Shown here: in pieces, positions 8,529-17,948 of the stretch
Layout: each line of letters begins with the position of its first letter
Position numbering within the stretch: the first letter of the stretch is position 1
NCBI RefSeq assembly: GCF_002355335.1
Contig: NZ_AP014946.1
Coordinates: forward strand, 62,001-126,000
Source: Variibacter gotjawalensis
GTDB lineage: Bacteria; Pseudomonadota; Alphaproteobacteria; Rhizobiales; Xanthobacteraceae
Length of the DNA: 64,000 bases
Reading direction: 5' to 3'
The notes under the pieces: generated by a model
Told to the model about the DNA's origin: nothing
The model's database searches: none
Seen by the model: only the letters and a program-made list of their open reading frames with translations
Program-made: the position numbers and the translations under genes

Positions 8529-8718
8529 TTTTCTTACGCTTTTTTCACTTGATTGCTAAGTGCCAACTTTCGATTTTCGCGATCCGAATTTCGTTCACTC
8601 CCACCGCATCAAGTGCAAAACCGACCCTGTGCGTTAGCAGGGTTATAGAATGCGACGTTACACATGAAGGAGCGCAAAAATACGCGGTCGAGCTTCAATA
8701 TGTAACGTTCCGAAATTT

Positions 8719-8730
8719 ATGATATCAGAT
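8719..8730. repeat. 12-bp direct repeat, left copy (possible att)
   Basis: ATGATATCAGAT, identical to 9894-9905. It overlaps a perfect palindrome TGATATC-A-GATATCA (8720-8734), a shape like a tyrosine recombinase core site. The two copies bracket the second integrase gene. Confidence 0.4.
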
Positions 8731-8779
8731 ATCAACAGTGTGCCAGTTTGACGCCGCGGTAGTGTGCTGTGCATGCGCA

Positions 8780-9856
8780 TCAGCCCCCATAAGCGTAAGC
8801 TTCTTCAAGCGCACTCATCGCAGTCTCGGCTCCACGCACAGCTTGGGTGTAATAAGACAAAGTCACGTTGGCATCCGCGTGGCCTGCGAGTTTAGCTACA
8901 AGCCCGATCTCCACTCCTTTGATTTGCAATGTCGAGATGAAAGAGTGACGCGCGCTATGCGGTGTCACTGCGGGCAGATCGCAGTCGCGCAGGAACGGCA
9001 GCCAAATTCTGCGCCGGAAATTTGTGTAAAGAAGTGGGCCTCCCCCGCCGCTCCAAGACAACGCTTTCGGGTTCAACCTTCCCAATGATGGAAAGACCCT
9101 TCGAGGCTCGCCACTTTTCCCCGGGCATGACTTTTGCCATTCGGCAAGCATCCCGTGCAACGCAGAAGTCATTGGGATTTCCCGCAGCCCCGCGATCGAT
9201 TTTGTGATGTCCGTAAGCTTTCCGTTCCTTTCCTGCATCCGCCGGATCTTGATCAGGTTGCGCTCAAAATCGATGTCCTGCCAAAGCAAACCTAACTGTT
9301 CGCTTGGACGCGCGCCGGTCAAGAATGGAAAGATAACAAAGATGCCTGGGCGCAACTGTTGACGTGACACCGAGAGCAACCGACCTACCTGCGTCGGCGT
9401 CAAAATCGCTTTTTTATCGCGACGTGGTTCGCGGCCGGTTGCGCGCGGCATGACAGGAGTACGCAGATCAAAATCTTCGCTCGCGAGAGCTAGTGCGGCC
9501 GACAGAAACATTTTGGCTCGGTTAGCTGTGTGAGCACCGACTTCGTTTCGAACGACCTTGATCCACTGGCGAATTTCTGACGTCTTCAGTGCTTCAACTG
9601 GAATACCGCCAAGCACAGGGAGAAGGTCGGCCCCTGCCGTGCTCGTTCGCCCCGACGTATACGCCATACGTTGCTGTCGATTGCCGCGGAAAATCGGACC
9701 GATGATGCAATTGCAAGAACGTACATACCCTTCGAAAGTTGACGGCTTTACGTGGTGTCGACGGTCGTCTAGCCAGTAGCCGACCACGTCAGCCACAGTA
9801 AATTGTCGACCGCGCCTGTCGCTCTCAACCCGCCCTAAAGAACAATTTTCAAGCAT
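8780..9856 (-). CDS. Second tyrosine recombinase / integrase
   Basis: About 358 residues. The SAM-like core-binding domain (FTVADVVGYWLDDRR, KPSTFEGYVRSCN) is followed by a catalytic domain with the conserved Arg (FLTGARPSEQLGL), the H-x-x-R box (HSARHSFIS), the second His (LAGHADANVT) and Tyr (LSYYTQAV). ATG 9856 is chosen; TTG 9871 is an in-frame alternative. It is clearly different from the integrase at 7313 and points the opposite way. A 12-bp direct repeat lies 50 bp past its stop and 38 bp before its start, so it may belong to a separate small element. Confidence 0.88.
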   Translation of the reverse strand: MLENCSLGRVESDRRGRQFTVADVVGYWLDDRRHHVKPSTFEGYVRSCNCIIGPIFRGNRQQRMAYTSGRTSTAGADLLPVLGGIPVEALKTSEIRQWIKVVRNEVGAHTANRAKMFLSAALALASEDFDLRTPVMPRATGREPRRDKKAILTPTQVGRLLSVSRQQLRPGIFVIFPFLTGARPSEQLGLLWQDIDFERNLIKIRRMQERNGKLTDITKSIAGLREIPMTSALHGMLAEWQKSCPGKSGEPRRVFPSLGRLNPKALSWSGGGGPLLYTNFRRRIWLPFLRDCDLPAVTPHSARHSFISTLQIKGVEIGLVAKLAGHADANVTLSYYTQAVRGAETAMSALEEAYAYGG

Positions 9857-9893
9857 CAAAATCGTCCGCAATTAGCACCAAAAGCCAGAGTTG

Positions 9894-9905
9894 ATGATAT
9901 CAGAT
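9894..9905. repeat. 12-bp direct repeat, right copy (possible att)
   Basis: ATGATATCAGAT, identical to 8719-8730. The last two bases overlap the ATG at 9904. Confidence 0.4.
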
Positions 9906-10206
9906 GAAGCAGCAGCTGAGAAGCAAAAAGCCTGTGCGAGAGAAGCGTTTAGCAGGCCGTCCACGCATCAATAGCGAGCAGACACCAGCCCGTTTTCCGG
10001 CCGGCACGTTAGCGAGCATCGACGCCTGTTTGGCACCAGGCGAGCGGTTAGCAGATTTTCTGCGCGAGGCTGTTTCGCGTGAGCTCAAACGGCGTGCGCG
10101 CACTCAGAATGCGACGAACAATATTGAACATCCGGCGCCCACCGCGCCGATCGGGAATCAAAATTTCACGATCGACATGCTAAAGCCAGCGAAGCCTAAA
10201 AACTGA
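9904..10206 (+). CDS. Small basic protein with RHH-like region
   Basis: 100 residues. The N-terminus is very basic with an AT-hook-like GRPRI. Residues 28-65 (ARFPAGTLASIDACL, RLADFLREAVSRELKRRAR) resemble a ribbon-helix-helix or CopG-like fold, and the tail is low complexity. It is divergent from the second integrase, with its start inside the right copy of the 12-bp repeat. A DNA-binding role linked to that element is likely but unproven. Confidence 0.5.
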   Translation: MKQQLRSKKPVREKRLAGRPRINSEQTPARFPAGTLASIDACLAPGERLADFLREAVSRELKRRARTQNATNNIEHPAPTAPIGNQNFTIDMLKPAKPKN

Positions 10207-10371
10207 TTTGTCGATCGGCGAACAAATGCGCCAGAGCGGCGGCGCACCAACGTCGATGCAACGTTGAGCAGAGCACGTGCGATCGAAAGTCAGGTTTTTT
10301 AACCGCATTGTGCGGAAGCGCACTCCCCGACCTTCAGTCGAACAGCGACACATTCTGCACGAGCTTGATAA

Positions 10372-11304
10372 ATGATTGCACACGATACGAGCCGGACAGT
10401 CGTCCTCATGGGCGTTTACAACGGCGAACAGTTTCTTCAGGAGCAGATTGAGTCGATCGACCGTCAGACCTTCAAAAATATCGATCTTCTCGTTTCAGAT
10501 GATGGGTCGACGGATCAATCGATTGCACTTTTGTCAGCGCAAAAGTCGCGATGGAATAAAGGCTCGTTTCACATCGTGAATGGGCCGAAGCAAGGGTTTG
10601 CTGAGAACTATCGCTATTTGATCACGTCTGTTGCGCTCGATCGCGACTATTTTGCATTTGCCGATCAAGACGATATTTGGGACGAGGATAAACTAGATGT
10701 CGCGTGTTCGTGGCTAGGCCAGCAAGGCGACCAGCCGGCGCTGTTCTGTTCACGTACTAGGACGATGTCGGTGAACGGAAAAACGCTTGGCTACTCGCCA
10801 CTTTTCGCCAAGCCACCTAGCTTTCGCAATGCCATTGTCCAAAGTCTTGCGGGTGGCAACACAATGGTCATGAATCGCGCTGCAATGAAACTTGTCGCAG
10901 AATCTGCAAAACGTTCTAAGTTCATCAGTCACGATTGGTGGAGTTATTTAGTCGTTACGGGTGTAGGCGGAACTGTCAAATACGACCCAACTCCACGTAT
11001 AGGATATCGCCAGCATGGGGGAAATGTCGTCGGCGAAAATGACTCTTGGCGCGCGCGCTTTCTTCGCGTGCGTCATCTCTTTGCGGGACGATTTTCGTGT
11101 TGGAACGATCAAAATATTTCAGGGCTCAAAGAGAGCCGCGAGGTTTTGACACCGGAGGCACAGTCGGTGATTTGCCAATTTGAGCGAGCTCGAAATGCAT
11201 CGCTCGTTAAACGCGTAACAACGCTGCATCACGCTGGCTTTTATCGTCAAACACTGTTTGGCAATCTAGGTCTTTACTTAGCGTGCATTTTTCGCCGACT
11301 GTGA
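10372..11304 (+). CDS. Family 2 glycosyltransferase
   Basis: A 310-residue GT-A enzyme. The N-terminal nucleotide-binding part is VVLMGVYNGEQFLQEQIESI, with DDGSTD and the later FADQDDIWDEDK, which holds the metal-binding D-x-D equivalent of the DQDDIW subgroup that includes rhamnosyl- and other O-antigen transferases. GGNTMVMNR and HDWWSYL in the acceptor half also fit that subgroup. There are no membrane segments, so it should act at the cytoplasmic face. It is the first surface-polysaccharide gene after the mobile DNA. The substrate cannot be named from sequence. Confidence 0.88.
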   Translation: MIAHDTSRTVVLMGVYNGEQFLQEQIESIDRQTFKNIDLLVSDDGSTDQSIALLSAQKSRWNKGSFHIVNGPKQGFAENYRYLITSVALDRDYFAFADQDDIWDEDKLDVACSWLGQQGDQPALFCSRTRTMSVNGKTLGYSPLFAKPPSFRNAIVQSLAGGNTMVMNRAAMKLVAESAKRSKFISHDWWSYLVVTGVGGTVKYDPTPRIGYRQHGGNVVGENDSWRARFLRVRHLFAGRFSCWNDQNISGLKESREVLTPEAQSVICQFERARNASLVKRVTTLHHAGFYRQTLFGNLGLYLACIFRRL

Positions 11305-11328
11305 TCAGTTCCGGTCTTGCCGAATAGA

Positions 11329-11643
11329 TCAGCAATTCGCACAGATTTTCGAGGAGCGACGGAGTCTCTCTTCGGCGGCGTCGTTGCGTTGATACCATTC
11401 CGGCGTGAGGTAGTTCGGATGCGTGCTGCGAGACGAAACCGAACCATCGCCGACGCCTGCCGTCGTTGAGCGTGCTGTACGTCGACCGCGCGGCTTGGCT
11501 TTCACATCATCTGTTACCGCGGATTGATGCATTGCCCAATCGGGGATCCCAGTCTGCGGAGAATAGCCCATGCGCGCGCAGCCGCAAATCGCCACACCGC
11601 CCGCCATCAAAACTGCTACTGCTAAATGCCTGCTCACGATCAT
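11329..11643 (-). CDS. Small putative lipoprotein
   Basis: 104 residues. An N-terminal signal with a basic start (MIVSRH), a hydrophobic stretch and a lipobox-like end (AICGC at 19-23) suggests lipidation at a Cys. The mature part is basic and Ser/Thr-rich, ending TPEWYQRNDAAEERLRRSSKICANC. AGGGG precedes ATG 11643. The function is not recognised. Confidence 0.6.
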   Translation of the reverse strand: MIVSRHLAVAVLMAGGVAICGCARMGYSPQTGIPDWAMHQSAVTDDVKAKPRGRRTARSTTAGVGDGSVSSRSTHPNYLTPEWYQRNDAAEERLRRSSKICANC

Positions 11644-11950
11644 CGATTATCCCCTGTGAGAGTGTTCAAGCTTTGCTTGAACAGCATGTCAACAGTTTGC
11701 TTTTGGCACCGGCCGCCCTCGGCTCATACTTCATATCAGCTTGTCGCAACTGCAGAAGCCGATCAGCTTCGGGAGCTTCCCGGTCACAATTTGAGGCAGC
11801 ACCGCGAAGTTCGGGGAGAAAATTGGCGATGCTGAACTCACCCAACCTGGAGGGCAAACATGGGCTTATGATACGGCTTGGGTTCATGAAACACCGCTAT
11901 TCAAACAAGGATCTGATCAGTAGGCTCATCACCGTCATCTACGGTCACCA
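11644..11950. other. Intergenic, no gene seen
   Basis: Several frames are open on both strands, but none has a recognisable protein or a good RBS. It would hold the promoters of the flanking divergent genes. No clear sigma-70 boxes stand out. Confidence 0.4.
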
Positions 11951-12667
11951 ATGAGATCTTTGAGGCCAATGTCTAAACTGGCAAATGCTCAATACAACGT
12001 TGCGGCGCCTGACTCTCTACCAGTTCGGCTCGCGACGTATCAGCGGCGGCGCATGTTCGATATATTCCTGCGGGAGTTCGATTTGCCCAGCCCCGACGTC
12101 AAGATATTGGATGTTGGCGTGACAAGCGATCGAACGTATTCGTCGTCTAATTATCTGGAAGCTTGGTACCCACACAAGCACTGTATAACTGCTGCGGGTA
12201 TCGACGACGCTTCATTTCTCGAGACGCAATATCCTGGAATGACATTCACATATGCCAATGCCAAAAATTTGCCGTTTCCTGATCGGCATTTTGATGTCGT
12301 TCACTCTTCAGCAGTGCTGGAACATGTTGGGTCGTTTTCAGAGCAATCAAAGATGATTGCTGAAGTCGCGCGTGTAAGTAAACGAGGCTTTTTTCTTACC
12401 ACGCCGAACCGATGGTTCCCGATCGAGTTTCATACAGTTCTGCCGCTGGTCCATTGGTTACCCAAACCGACATTTCGTCGCATTATGGACGCGACAGGAC
12501 GTGGCTTTTTCGCCAAGGAAGAAAATCTAAATTTGATGTCATCTTCTGAGATCAAACGGGCAATCCGTATCAGCAGTGTATCAAAAGAGTTCGCCTGGGA
12601 TGTGAAGACTGCGACGTTGGGATTTTGGCCGAGCAATCTACTGCTCATAGCGCGAAGAATTTTGTGA
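11951..12667 (+). CDS. Class I SAM-dependent methyltransferase
   Basis: A 238-residue Methyltransf_11-type protein. Motif I is ILDVGVTSD, with the second Gly of the usual G-x-G replaced. The post-I acidic region, NLPFPDRHFDVVHSSAVLEHV (motifs II/III) and FFLTTPNRWFPIE follow. The C-terminus (FWPSNLLLIARRIL) is hydrophobic and may touch the membrane. The family includes small-molecule and sugar or lipid methylases; the location among glycosyltransferase genes suggests a polysaccharide target. ATG 11951 is used; ATG 11969 is possible. Confidence 0.82.
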   Translation: MRSLRPMSKLANAQYNVAAPDSLPVRLATYQRRRMFDIFLREFDLPSPDVKILDVGVTSDRTYSSSNYLEAWYPHKHCITAAGIDDASFLETQYPGMTFTYANAKNLPFPDRHFDVVHSSAVLEHVGSFSEQSKMIAEVARVSKRGFFLTTPNRWFPIEFHTVLPLVHWLPKPTFRRIMDATGRGFFAKEENLNLMSSSEIKRAIRISSVSKEFAWDVKTATLGFWPSNLLLIARRIL

Positions 12668-12688
12668 GTTGCAGGACCCCGCAGCTCG

Positions 12689-13081
12689 TTAGCGAAACAC
12701 CCAAGCTCGCGAGGCGGCAAAGCCAAAAACCGCGACGATCAACGCAGGCAGCGCTCCTGCGACAACTTTCGGGGCTCCTGCTACGGACAAGATTTGCGTA
12801 CAGACGCTCGCGACAATCAGGCAACAAACCTGGAGGGTAAAGTACCGAAGAAACGCTCGACCCGACCCGCCCTGTCGAGCGAAAGTCCAGTATTGCTGCG
12901 CAAAGTAGCTAATAAGAAAAGATATCAAGTATGATAAAGCGCCAGAGAATAATCCATTTAACCCTGCCTGCAGAAAAGCCCAGACGAGCACCGTGTAGAG
13001 GAACGCGCAGCCGCAACCAACTATAAAAAACTTAAGCGTTTCAGGTTGACCGAGAGACTTGCGGAGCCGGGAAATGGTCAC
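12689..13081 (-). CDS. GtrA-family membrane protein
   Basis: 130 residues with four predicted transmembrane helices: FFIVGCGCAFLYTVLVWAF, SGALSYLISFLISYFAQQY, YFTLQVCCLIVASVCTQIL and AGALPALIVAVFGFAASRAWVF. GtrA proteins are thought to flip or help flip undecaprenyl-linked sugars made by a partner GtrB-type GT2. Its GTG start overlaps the stop of the GT2 gene at 13078 (GTGA), so the two form a GtrB-GtrA pair. Confidence 0.88.
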   Translation of the reverse strand: MTISRLRKSLGQPETLKFFIVGCGCAFLYTVLVWAFLQAGLNGLFSGALSYLISFLISYFAQQYWTFARQGGSGRAFLRYFTLQVCCLIVASVCTQILSVAGAPKVVAGALPALIVAVFGFAASRAWVFR

Positions 13082-14298
13082 TGCTGGCGGCTAGACGTTT
13101 TGTGCGATGACAAGGGGATTCGCAGAATTCCAATCAGAAATCCAGAAAAAAGTATTTGAAATCCGATCACGCTCAACGTCAGACCAGCGATCACAACCCG
13201 CGGGACTCGCGAAGAGCCCAAATCACCGAAATCGTGCTGAGCCCATGATGCGAAACCTAAAATAACAGCGATAAGCCCAAGGAGAATTAGGGCAAGTGCG
13301 TATACAGACATCCGATCAGTTGAGAACAGTCTCTCGAGCATCATCGTTCGTTCAGACCAAGGAAGCAGGCCGTTCAGAGCAGCATATTGGCGTGCTGTCG
13401 CACCAATCGTCATGACTTGAACGCCCACAATGATAGAAAAGCATGCGATCACAAACGTGTTCAAATCGAAAACAACGGCGCCAACTTTGAGCGGCGCGAT
13501 GAAAAGAAGCGCGGAGCTCAGAAAACCGACCAAAATAAGCACGCCTCCAGGAATGAAATAAAGCCAACGCGGGCTATACATCAGGAGAAATTTCAAGTGG
13601 CGCCAGCCGTCGCGCCAAGTCCGGAGATGCGGAGCCCTAGACCTTCCGTCTTTCTTCAGCGTGGTGGGAACCTCACGAATGCGATATCCGGCCAGCGAAC
13701 ATTTAACAACCATCTCACTTGCGAACTCCATGCCGGTGGTAAGAAGACGAAGAGCTCGGATTCGCTCAGTGTTGAATCCTCGAAGTCCGCAATGAAAATC
13801 GCCGACCGGTACTTTGAAAAAGAGGCGGCCGATAAAACTCAACACAGGATTTCCAAGGTAGCGATGTAGCCATGGCATAGCGCCCTCGCCAATCCCGCCC
13901 CGGAAACGGTTGCCCATAACAAGATCTGCGCCGTTACGCAGCTCAGCGAGGAAAAACTGGAGGCTATCAAAATCGTAAGAGTCGTCTGCATCCCCCATTA
14001 CGCAATAATCGCCTCTCGCGTGCGCAATGCCTCCCAATAACGCGGCCCCGTAACCTTTTTCAGGAATGCTCACGACGCGAGCACCCAACGCGACAGCGAT
14101 CTCTTGCGAACCATCGGTTGAGCCGTTATCGGCGATCAGGACTTCTCCGGCGATTTGATGTCTCTCGATAAACCGAATGGCTTTCTCCACGCAGATGCCG
14201 ATCGTTTCCGCCTCGTTGAGGCATGGCATAAGAATCGTCAACTCTACATGCTCAAGCGCAAGCACAGTTTGGCTGCTGTTTGTATAGGTCAGTGTCAT
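13078..14298 (-). CDS. GtrB/Dpm1-like family 2 glycosyltransferase with membrane domain
   Basis: 406 residues. The catalytic GT-A domain (about 20-230) has ILMPCLNEAETI, IADNGSTDGS, the D-x-D-type MGDADDSYDF and GDFHCGLRGF. The C-terminal about 160 residues hold four hydrophobic segments, starting WLYFIPGGVLILVGFLSSALLFIA. Such enzymes load a sugar on a polyprenyl phosphate at the inner face. It is coupled to gtrA by a four-base overlap. Together with the GT-C-like protein at 14603 they could form a three-part glucosylation or lipid-linked sugar modification system. Confidence 0.9.
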   Translation of the reverse strand: MTLTYTNSSQTVLALEHVELTILMPCLNEAETIGICVEKAIRFIERHQIAGEVLIADNGSTDGSQEIAVALGARVVSIPEKGYGAALLGGIAHARGDYCVMGDADDSYDFDSLQFFLAELRNGADLVMGNRFRGGIGEGAMPWLHRYLGNPVLSFIGRLFFKVPVGDFHCGLRGFNTERIRALRLLTTGMEFASEMVVKCSLAGYRIREVPTTLKKDGRSRAPHLRTWRDGWRHLKFLLMYSPRWLYFIPGGVLILVGFLSSALLFIAPLKVGAVVFDLNTFVIACFSIIVGVQVMTIGATARQYAALNGLLPWSERTMMLERLFSTDRMSVYALALILLGLIAVILGFASWAQHDFGDLGSSRVPRVVIAGLTLSVIGFQILFSGFLIGILRIPLSSHKTSSRQQ

Positions 14299-14370
14299 AG
14301 TTCGAGCGCTGAGTCGTTTGGCTTTAGGCAGTTTAGAAGTTCGAAGCGATGGTCAATAGGCATTGCGCTT

Positions 14371-14556
14371 TCAATTTCTTAAGCGGCGTAGTTCGAGTAC
14401 ACTTAAGCGGCATTGTTCGGTGTATACCACAGTGACATCCTCGAGGAAGATGATGTCTATCGCGTACCCCTGCTTCAGGCAGCGGGTGTACGATCCGCCG
14501 CACCGCCCTAGTTCATTGTAGTGCGCCAGCGCTTGCAGGCGTTGCAGGTCAAACAC
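14371..14556 (-). CDS. Possible small protein (61 aa)
   Basis: A short frame with LAHYNELGRCGGSYTRCLKQG. Not recognised. It is listed because it is the only protein-like frame in the 304-bp gap 14299-14602. It has no convincing RBS. Confidence 0.2.
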   Translation of the reverse strand: MFDLQRLQALAHYNELGRCGGSYTRCLKQGYAIDIIFLEDVTVVYTEQCRLSVLELRRLRN

Positions 14557-14602
14557 TACGACAGGACACAGCGCAAAACGATCTGCATCGTTTCAACGAT
14601 CA

Positions 14603-16288
14603 CTACCGCGGACCCATCACCCGGTACAGCTTGATCAGACTTACCGAATGAATTGGTTGAAGCCGGGGCGACACCAACTCATCGGTGGTCAGAACACAGG
14701 TACCGTCTGCAGCTTTGTCTACCACTTCAGCTAGCTGGACGTTCGACAATACGCGGAATGGCATTGCGACGCCGATTCGAAACACAGAATAAATCAGCGG
14801 TACGAATGTCTGTGCAGTTCCGGCTGCGATAATCGAAGAATTCGGATGGCACACAAGCTTGGCAACGTCCCCTATTTGTCGAAAGCCGTTAATGAGCGAC
14901 GACTGGGACATTACACGTTGAACTTTCGCGGAATTCCAAAGACCGACGCTCGAAAACGCCATCACGGTTACAAGTGAAATCGTGACGAGCTTGTCGCGGA
15001 AGAACAAAATGGCGACCGATGCCGCTATCGGGATGCATACAACCGCGGTGCGAAGCCAGCTTGGTGACACGGCGCCAAATTCTTTCTGAGCGTAGAACAT
15101 AAACAGCTCAGGCGAGTCTGCCGCTAAAAACCGAAACTCATCGAAGGTGAGCCAAACGAAGACGGCCGCGATTATCCAACAGGCAGCAATGGAAGCAGCG
15201 AACAGCGAGGAAATTTCCGGCGGCCGAGTTTGAACAGCTAAGATCACAATTATTGGAAAAACAAAATTTAGATAACGGAAATGTATGCGATCGGGCTCGA
15301 TCGACAGCAGATAGCAGATGGACACTGTCACTATGAGCAAAGAAACGAGAGCAAATACAGTGAGAAATGTTCGACGGCCATCGCTCGGGGTTTGTGAAGA
15401 TGACGTGTAGGACGACTGCTGTCGTAGGTATCTGACCAGGAGAAAAACGAACGGCGCAAATAGAAACATGAAATACATCGAATAACACAACAACAGATAC
15501 GCGAAAGCTTTGAGCTTGACAGACGTTGGAACAGCGTTGCGGAACAGTTCCAAATAGAAGGGGCCAACCGCACTCGCATCGGCGGAGACTAGCTTAGGTG
15601 CGAACAAAAACTTAAGTGCGAAAAAGGCCGCGACAAAAAGTGTGACTTGTTTCGCGACGGGGGAGAGCAACGAGGTCCACTGCGCCCTCTCGAAAATGAG
15701 TCGATATGTGATTATCGAAAGGATAAAACCGCCGAATAGCATTGCACCATGCGGCTTGATCAGGCAAAGAGCTGAGAACAACAAAGCTAGAGTAGCTTGA
15801 TGGCTAAGACGATCAACCGGGTGAAATCGGTGTAGAAAAATGCAGATCAATGCGAATATGAATAAGTAAGCCATTTCCGGCATAATGTACGATACATATG
15901 TTATAAGTGGCATTGTAATGAGGGCCGCAGCCAATAATTTTTGGTTTTCTCTTCGTTCAAATATTATCCGAAAAAGTGCGACTACAGCTCCAACGAACGC
16001 ACCAACATTCAACAATTTTGCAGCTATGTCGAGCTGCATTCCAGTGCTGTAAAGAAGGTTCAATATTCGCAGGTATAAGAAATTGTTTATCTGCGGGATC
16101 ACTGGCGCCAGTGTAGTCCAATGGTCCCAACGTTTAAATTCGACTGCGCCGATATGATATGACAGCTCATCGAACACTATGATCGGACTAAATACACGCA
16201 GCGCCAAGAAAGCGCCGAGCAGGACGCCCAAAACAGACATTGATCTTGCAACGAGCACTTGATCACTGTCAGCGCTATGAGATGTCAA
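14603..16288 (-). CDS. Polytopic membrane protein, GT-C glycosyltransferase-like
   Basis: About 561 residues with some eleven to thirteen hydrophobic segments. An acidic pair sits in the first periplasmic loop (FSPIIVFDELSYHI), the position of the catalytic D/E in GT-C enzymes (ArnT/PMT type), which use polyprenyl-phosphate sugars in the periplasm. The last about 130 residues are a small soluble domain. TTG 16288 follows GGAGGGAAG and is preferred over TTG 16300. The neighbouring GtrA/GtrB pair could supply its lipid-linked donor. The substrate is unknown. Confidence 0.72.
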   Translation of the reverse strand: MTSHSADSDQVLVARSMSVLGVLLGAFLALRVFSPIIVFDELSYHIGAVEFKRWDHWTTLAPVIPQINNFLYLRILNLLYSTGMQLDIAAKLLNVGAFVGAVVALFRIIFERRENQKLLAAALITMPLITYVSYIMPEMAYLFIFALICIFLHRFHPVDRLSHQATLALLFSALCLIKPHGAMLFGGFILSIITYRLIFERAQWTSLLSPVAKQVTLFVAAFFALKFLFAPKLVSADASAVGPFYLELFRNAVPTSVKLKAFAYLLLCYSMYFMFLFAPFVFLLVRYLRQQSSYTSSSQTPSDGRRTFLTVFALVSLLIVTVSICYLLSIEPDRIHFRYLNFVFPIIVILAVQTRPPEISSLFAASIAACWIIAAVFVWLTFDEFRFLAADSPELFMFYAQKEFGAVSPSWLRTAVVCIPIAASVAILFFRDKLVTISLVTVMAFSSVGLWNSAKVQRVMSQSSLINGFRQIGDVAKLVCHPNSSIIAAGTAQTFVPLIYSVFRIGVAMPFRVLSNVQLAEVVDKAADGTCVLTTDELVSPRLQPIHSVSLIKLYRVMGPR

Positions 16289-16300
16289 TCTTCCCTCCAA

Positions 16301-16757
16301 ACAGACTTAGCTTGTAAATCAGCTAGACCAAACGCAACCCTGTCGCGATTGCTCTAGAAGGCCTTAACACAACGAGAATGCATAACCGATTTGAGCAAAA
16401 AACACGAACTCGTCGGTTGGCACATCCATCCAGCGAATATGACGAAGACCGAGAAGCACGAAGACACGTGGGGGCTTTTCGCGGCCAGAAGGAGCCAACG
16501 TCGCCGCGGCTGAGCAATGGTGTCGCCTTCGAGGGCTGGACTGGTCTCTGGACCATCCCAATTTATCGAAGACAAGCAGTGGCTCGGCTATGTGTATGAG
16601 AAGAAGGCCGACGCTGAGGCCATGCTCGCCGCCTTCGGAGGCGACGGGTTCCTGTCCAACCGGCCGCAGTGGCTGAACGCTCGGAGAAATCCAAGACACC
16701 CGTTCTTAAAGCGCCCCACTTAGCCCAGCATCGTCGTTTTTACACATCGACGGCGGC
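16301..16757. other. Intergenic with a relic-like ORF (16517-16723 +)
   Basis: The plus-strand frame 16517-16723 reads GYVYEKKADAEAMLAAFGGDGFLSNRPQWLNARR in outline. The same pattern (GSDGFISNRKAWLEARR) recurs at 17949-18155. The shared DGF-SNR--WL-ARR motif suggests two decayed or very small paralogous genes. Neither start is well supported. The rest of this gap shows no gene. Confidence 0.3.
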
Positions 16758-17729
16758 TCAGAGCAAGAACGCCCCGACCTCGTAGGTACCAAAAGACTGG
16801 TACGCACTTTTTGCTGCAACGTAGTATGTACCAGCCTCGGTGGTTGTGTAACCGACAGCACCTTCCCAGCCCGGGCCGGTTGGCGTGTTCGCACCGGGTG
16901 TAGAAACCAAGACGTGACCCTCGGCATCGAGGAGATCGACAAAGATAGATTCTGCCGTGCCGCTGTTTGAGTGGGCACCGCGCCCGAGAAATCCATACCT
17001 TTGATTGGCTTCCAACTGGACGGCAAACCAGTCAACATCGCCGGCCTTCTCGAAAACACCGGTCGAGGTCGAACCAATAACGAGAACACCATCGGTTGAG
17101 ATTGATGCGGGGTAGTCGTCTGGGTCGTCATCCGCATCGAAGTCAGAGCCATCAGCGATTTCAATGTTAGTGAACTTTTCGCCAGACTGTGGAATCTGAG
17201 CCGTGCCGTTGTTTACTGCGGCCAGCAGATCCACGACCGCATCACCCCTGCCTTTGATATCTTGATCGACCAATATCTTCATCAACGCAGCCGCGCCAAC
17301 AACGCCTACGCCAGCAACGGGCGAAAAATCAAATTCAGCGGCTCGATTCACGAAGAAGTCTTGTTGCGAGAGGAAGTACTCTCGGCCCTCTGTCGATCGC
17401 ATTTCGATAGGGACTAGCTGCTGATAAACCGTAATCAGCACTGTGCGCGCGTCGAAACTGCTCTCAATCAACTTATCGAAGACTGCTCGACCTTCGTTGT
17501 TGCCTTGATACAGATTGACGAACGAATTGATGTAGATGTTCTCATCATTGAACGCGTAGGACGAGTAGGAGCCGAAGTTCGTCGCGTTGTTGTTGCCGAT
17601 AAGATCGGTGTAGCCTTTGATTGTCGGCACGCCGAAGCCGAACAACTCATAAGCTGCTGTCAGCGCTTTAAACTGAGAAATATTTTGACCCGTCGCATTG
17701 ACCAACGTTTTCAAATCAGAAAGCGACAT
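16758..17729 (-). CDS. Secreted protein: RsaA-N-like domain plus PPC-like domain
   Basis: 323 residues, cysteine-free. Residues 1-200 match the N-terminus of the protein at 22425-24785 nearly end to end (SLSDLKTLVNAT, FGVPTIKGYTDLI-NNNATNFG, FNDENIYINSFVNLY, AALMKILVDQDI, IPQSGEKFTNIE). This region has the layout of the RsaA N-terminal domain. A C-terminal pre-peptidase-like (PPC) beta domain follows (DVDWFAVQLEANQRYGF, GTYYVAAKS). There is no Sec signal, so type I export is likely, although the C-terminus lacks RTX repeats and ends GAFLL. A GCGGGA RBS precedes ATG 17729. Confidence 0.78.
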   Translation of the reverse strand: MSLSDLKTLVNATGQNISQFKALTAAYELFGFGVPTIKGYTDLIGNNNATNFGSYSSYAFNDENIYINSFVNLYQGNNEGRAVFDKLIESSFDARTVLITVYQQLVPIEMRSTEGREYFLSQQDFFVNRAAEFDFSPVAGVGVVGAAALMKILVDQDIKGRGDAVVDLLAAVNNGTAQIPQSGEKFTNIEIADGSDFDADDDPDDYPASISTDGVLVIGSTSTGVFEKAGDVDWFAVQLEANQRYGFLGRGAHSNSGTAESIFVDLLDAEGHVLVSTPGANTPTGPGWEGAVGYTTTEAGTYYVAAKSAYQSFGTYEVGAFLL

Positions 17730-17948
17730 ATTTCAATTCCCGCAAATATTTGACTTAGTCTTGTTACGCACAAGCGGTTGATCGCGCAACCCAACTCGAG
17801 TACTAGCTTTTTCGCTCCGCGCCCAAGTCTGCGTTCCGTTCAATCGTTGCCGCCTCGCGTCAGGAACCGGTCGGAAAAGGGTTTTGAGGTGATCAAGGGG
17901 TTGGTCTGTGGCGTCACTTCTTAGTCGACCTGCCCAATACGACCGAGC

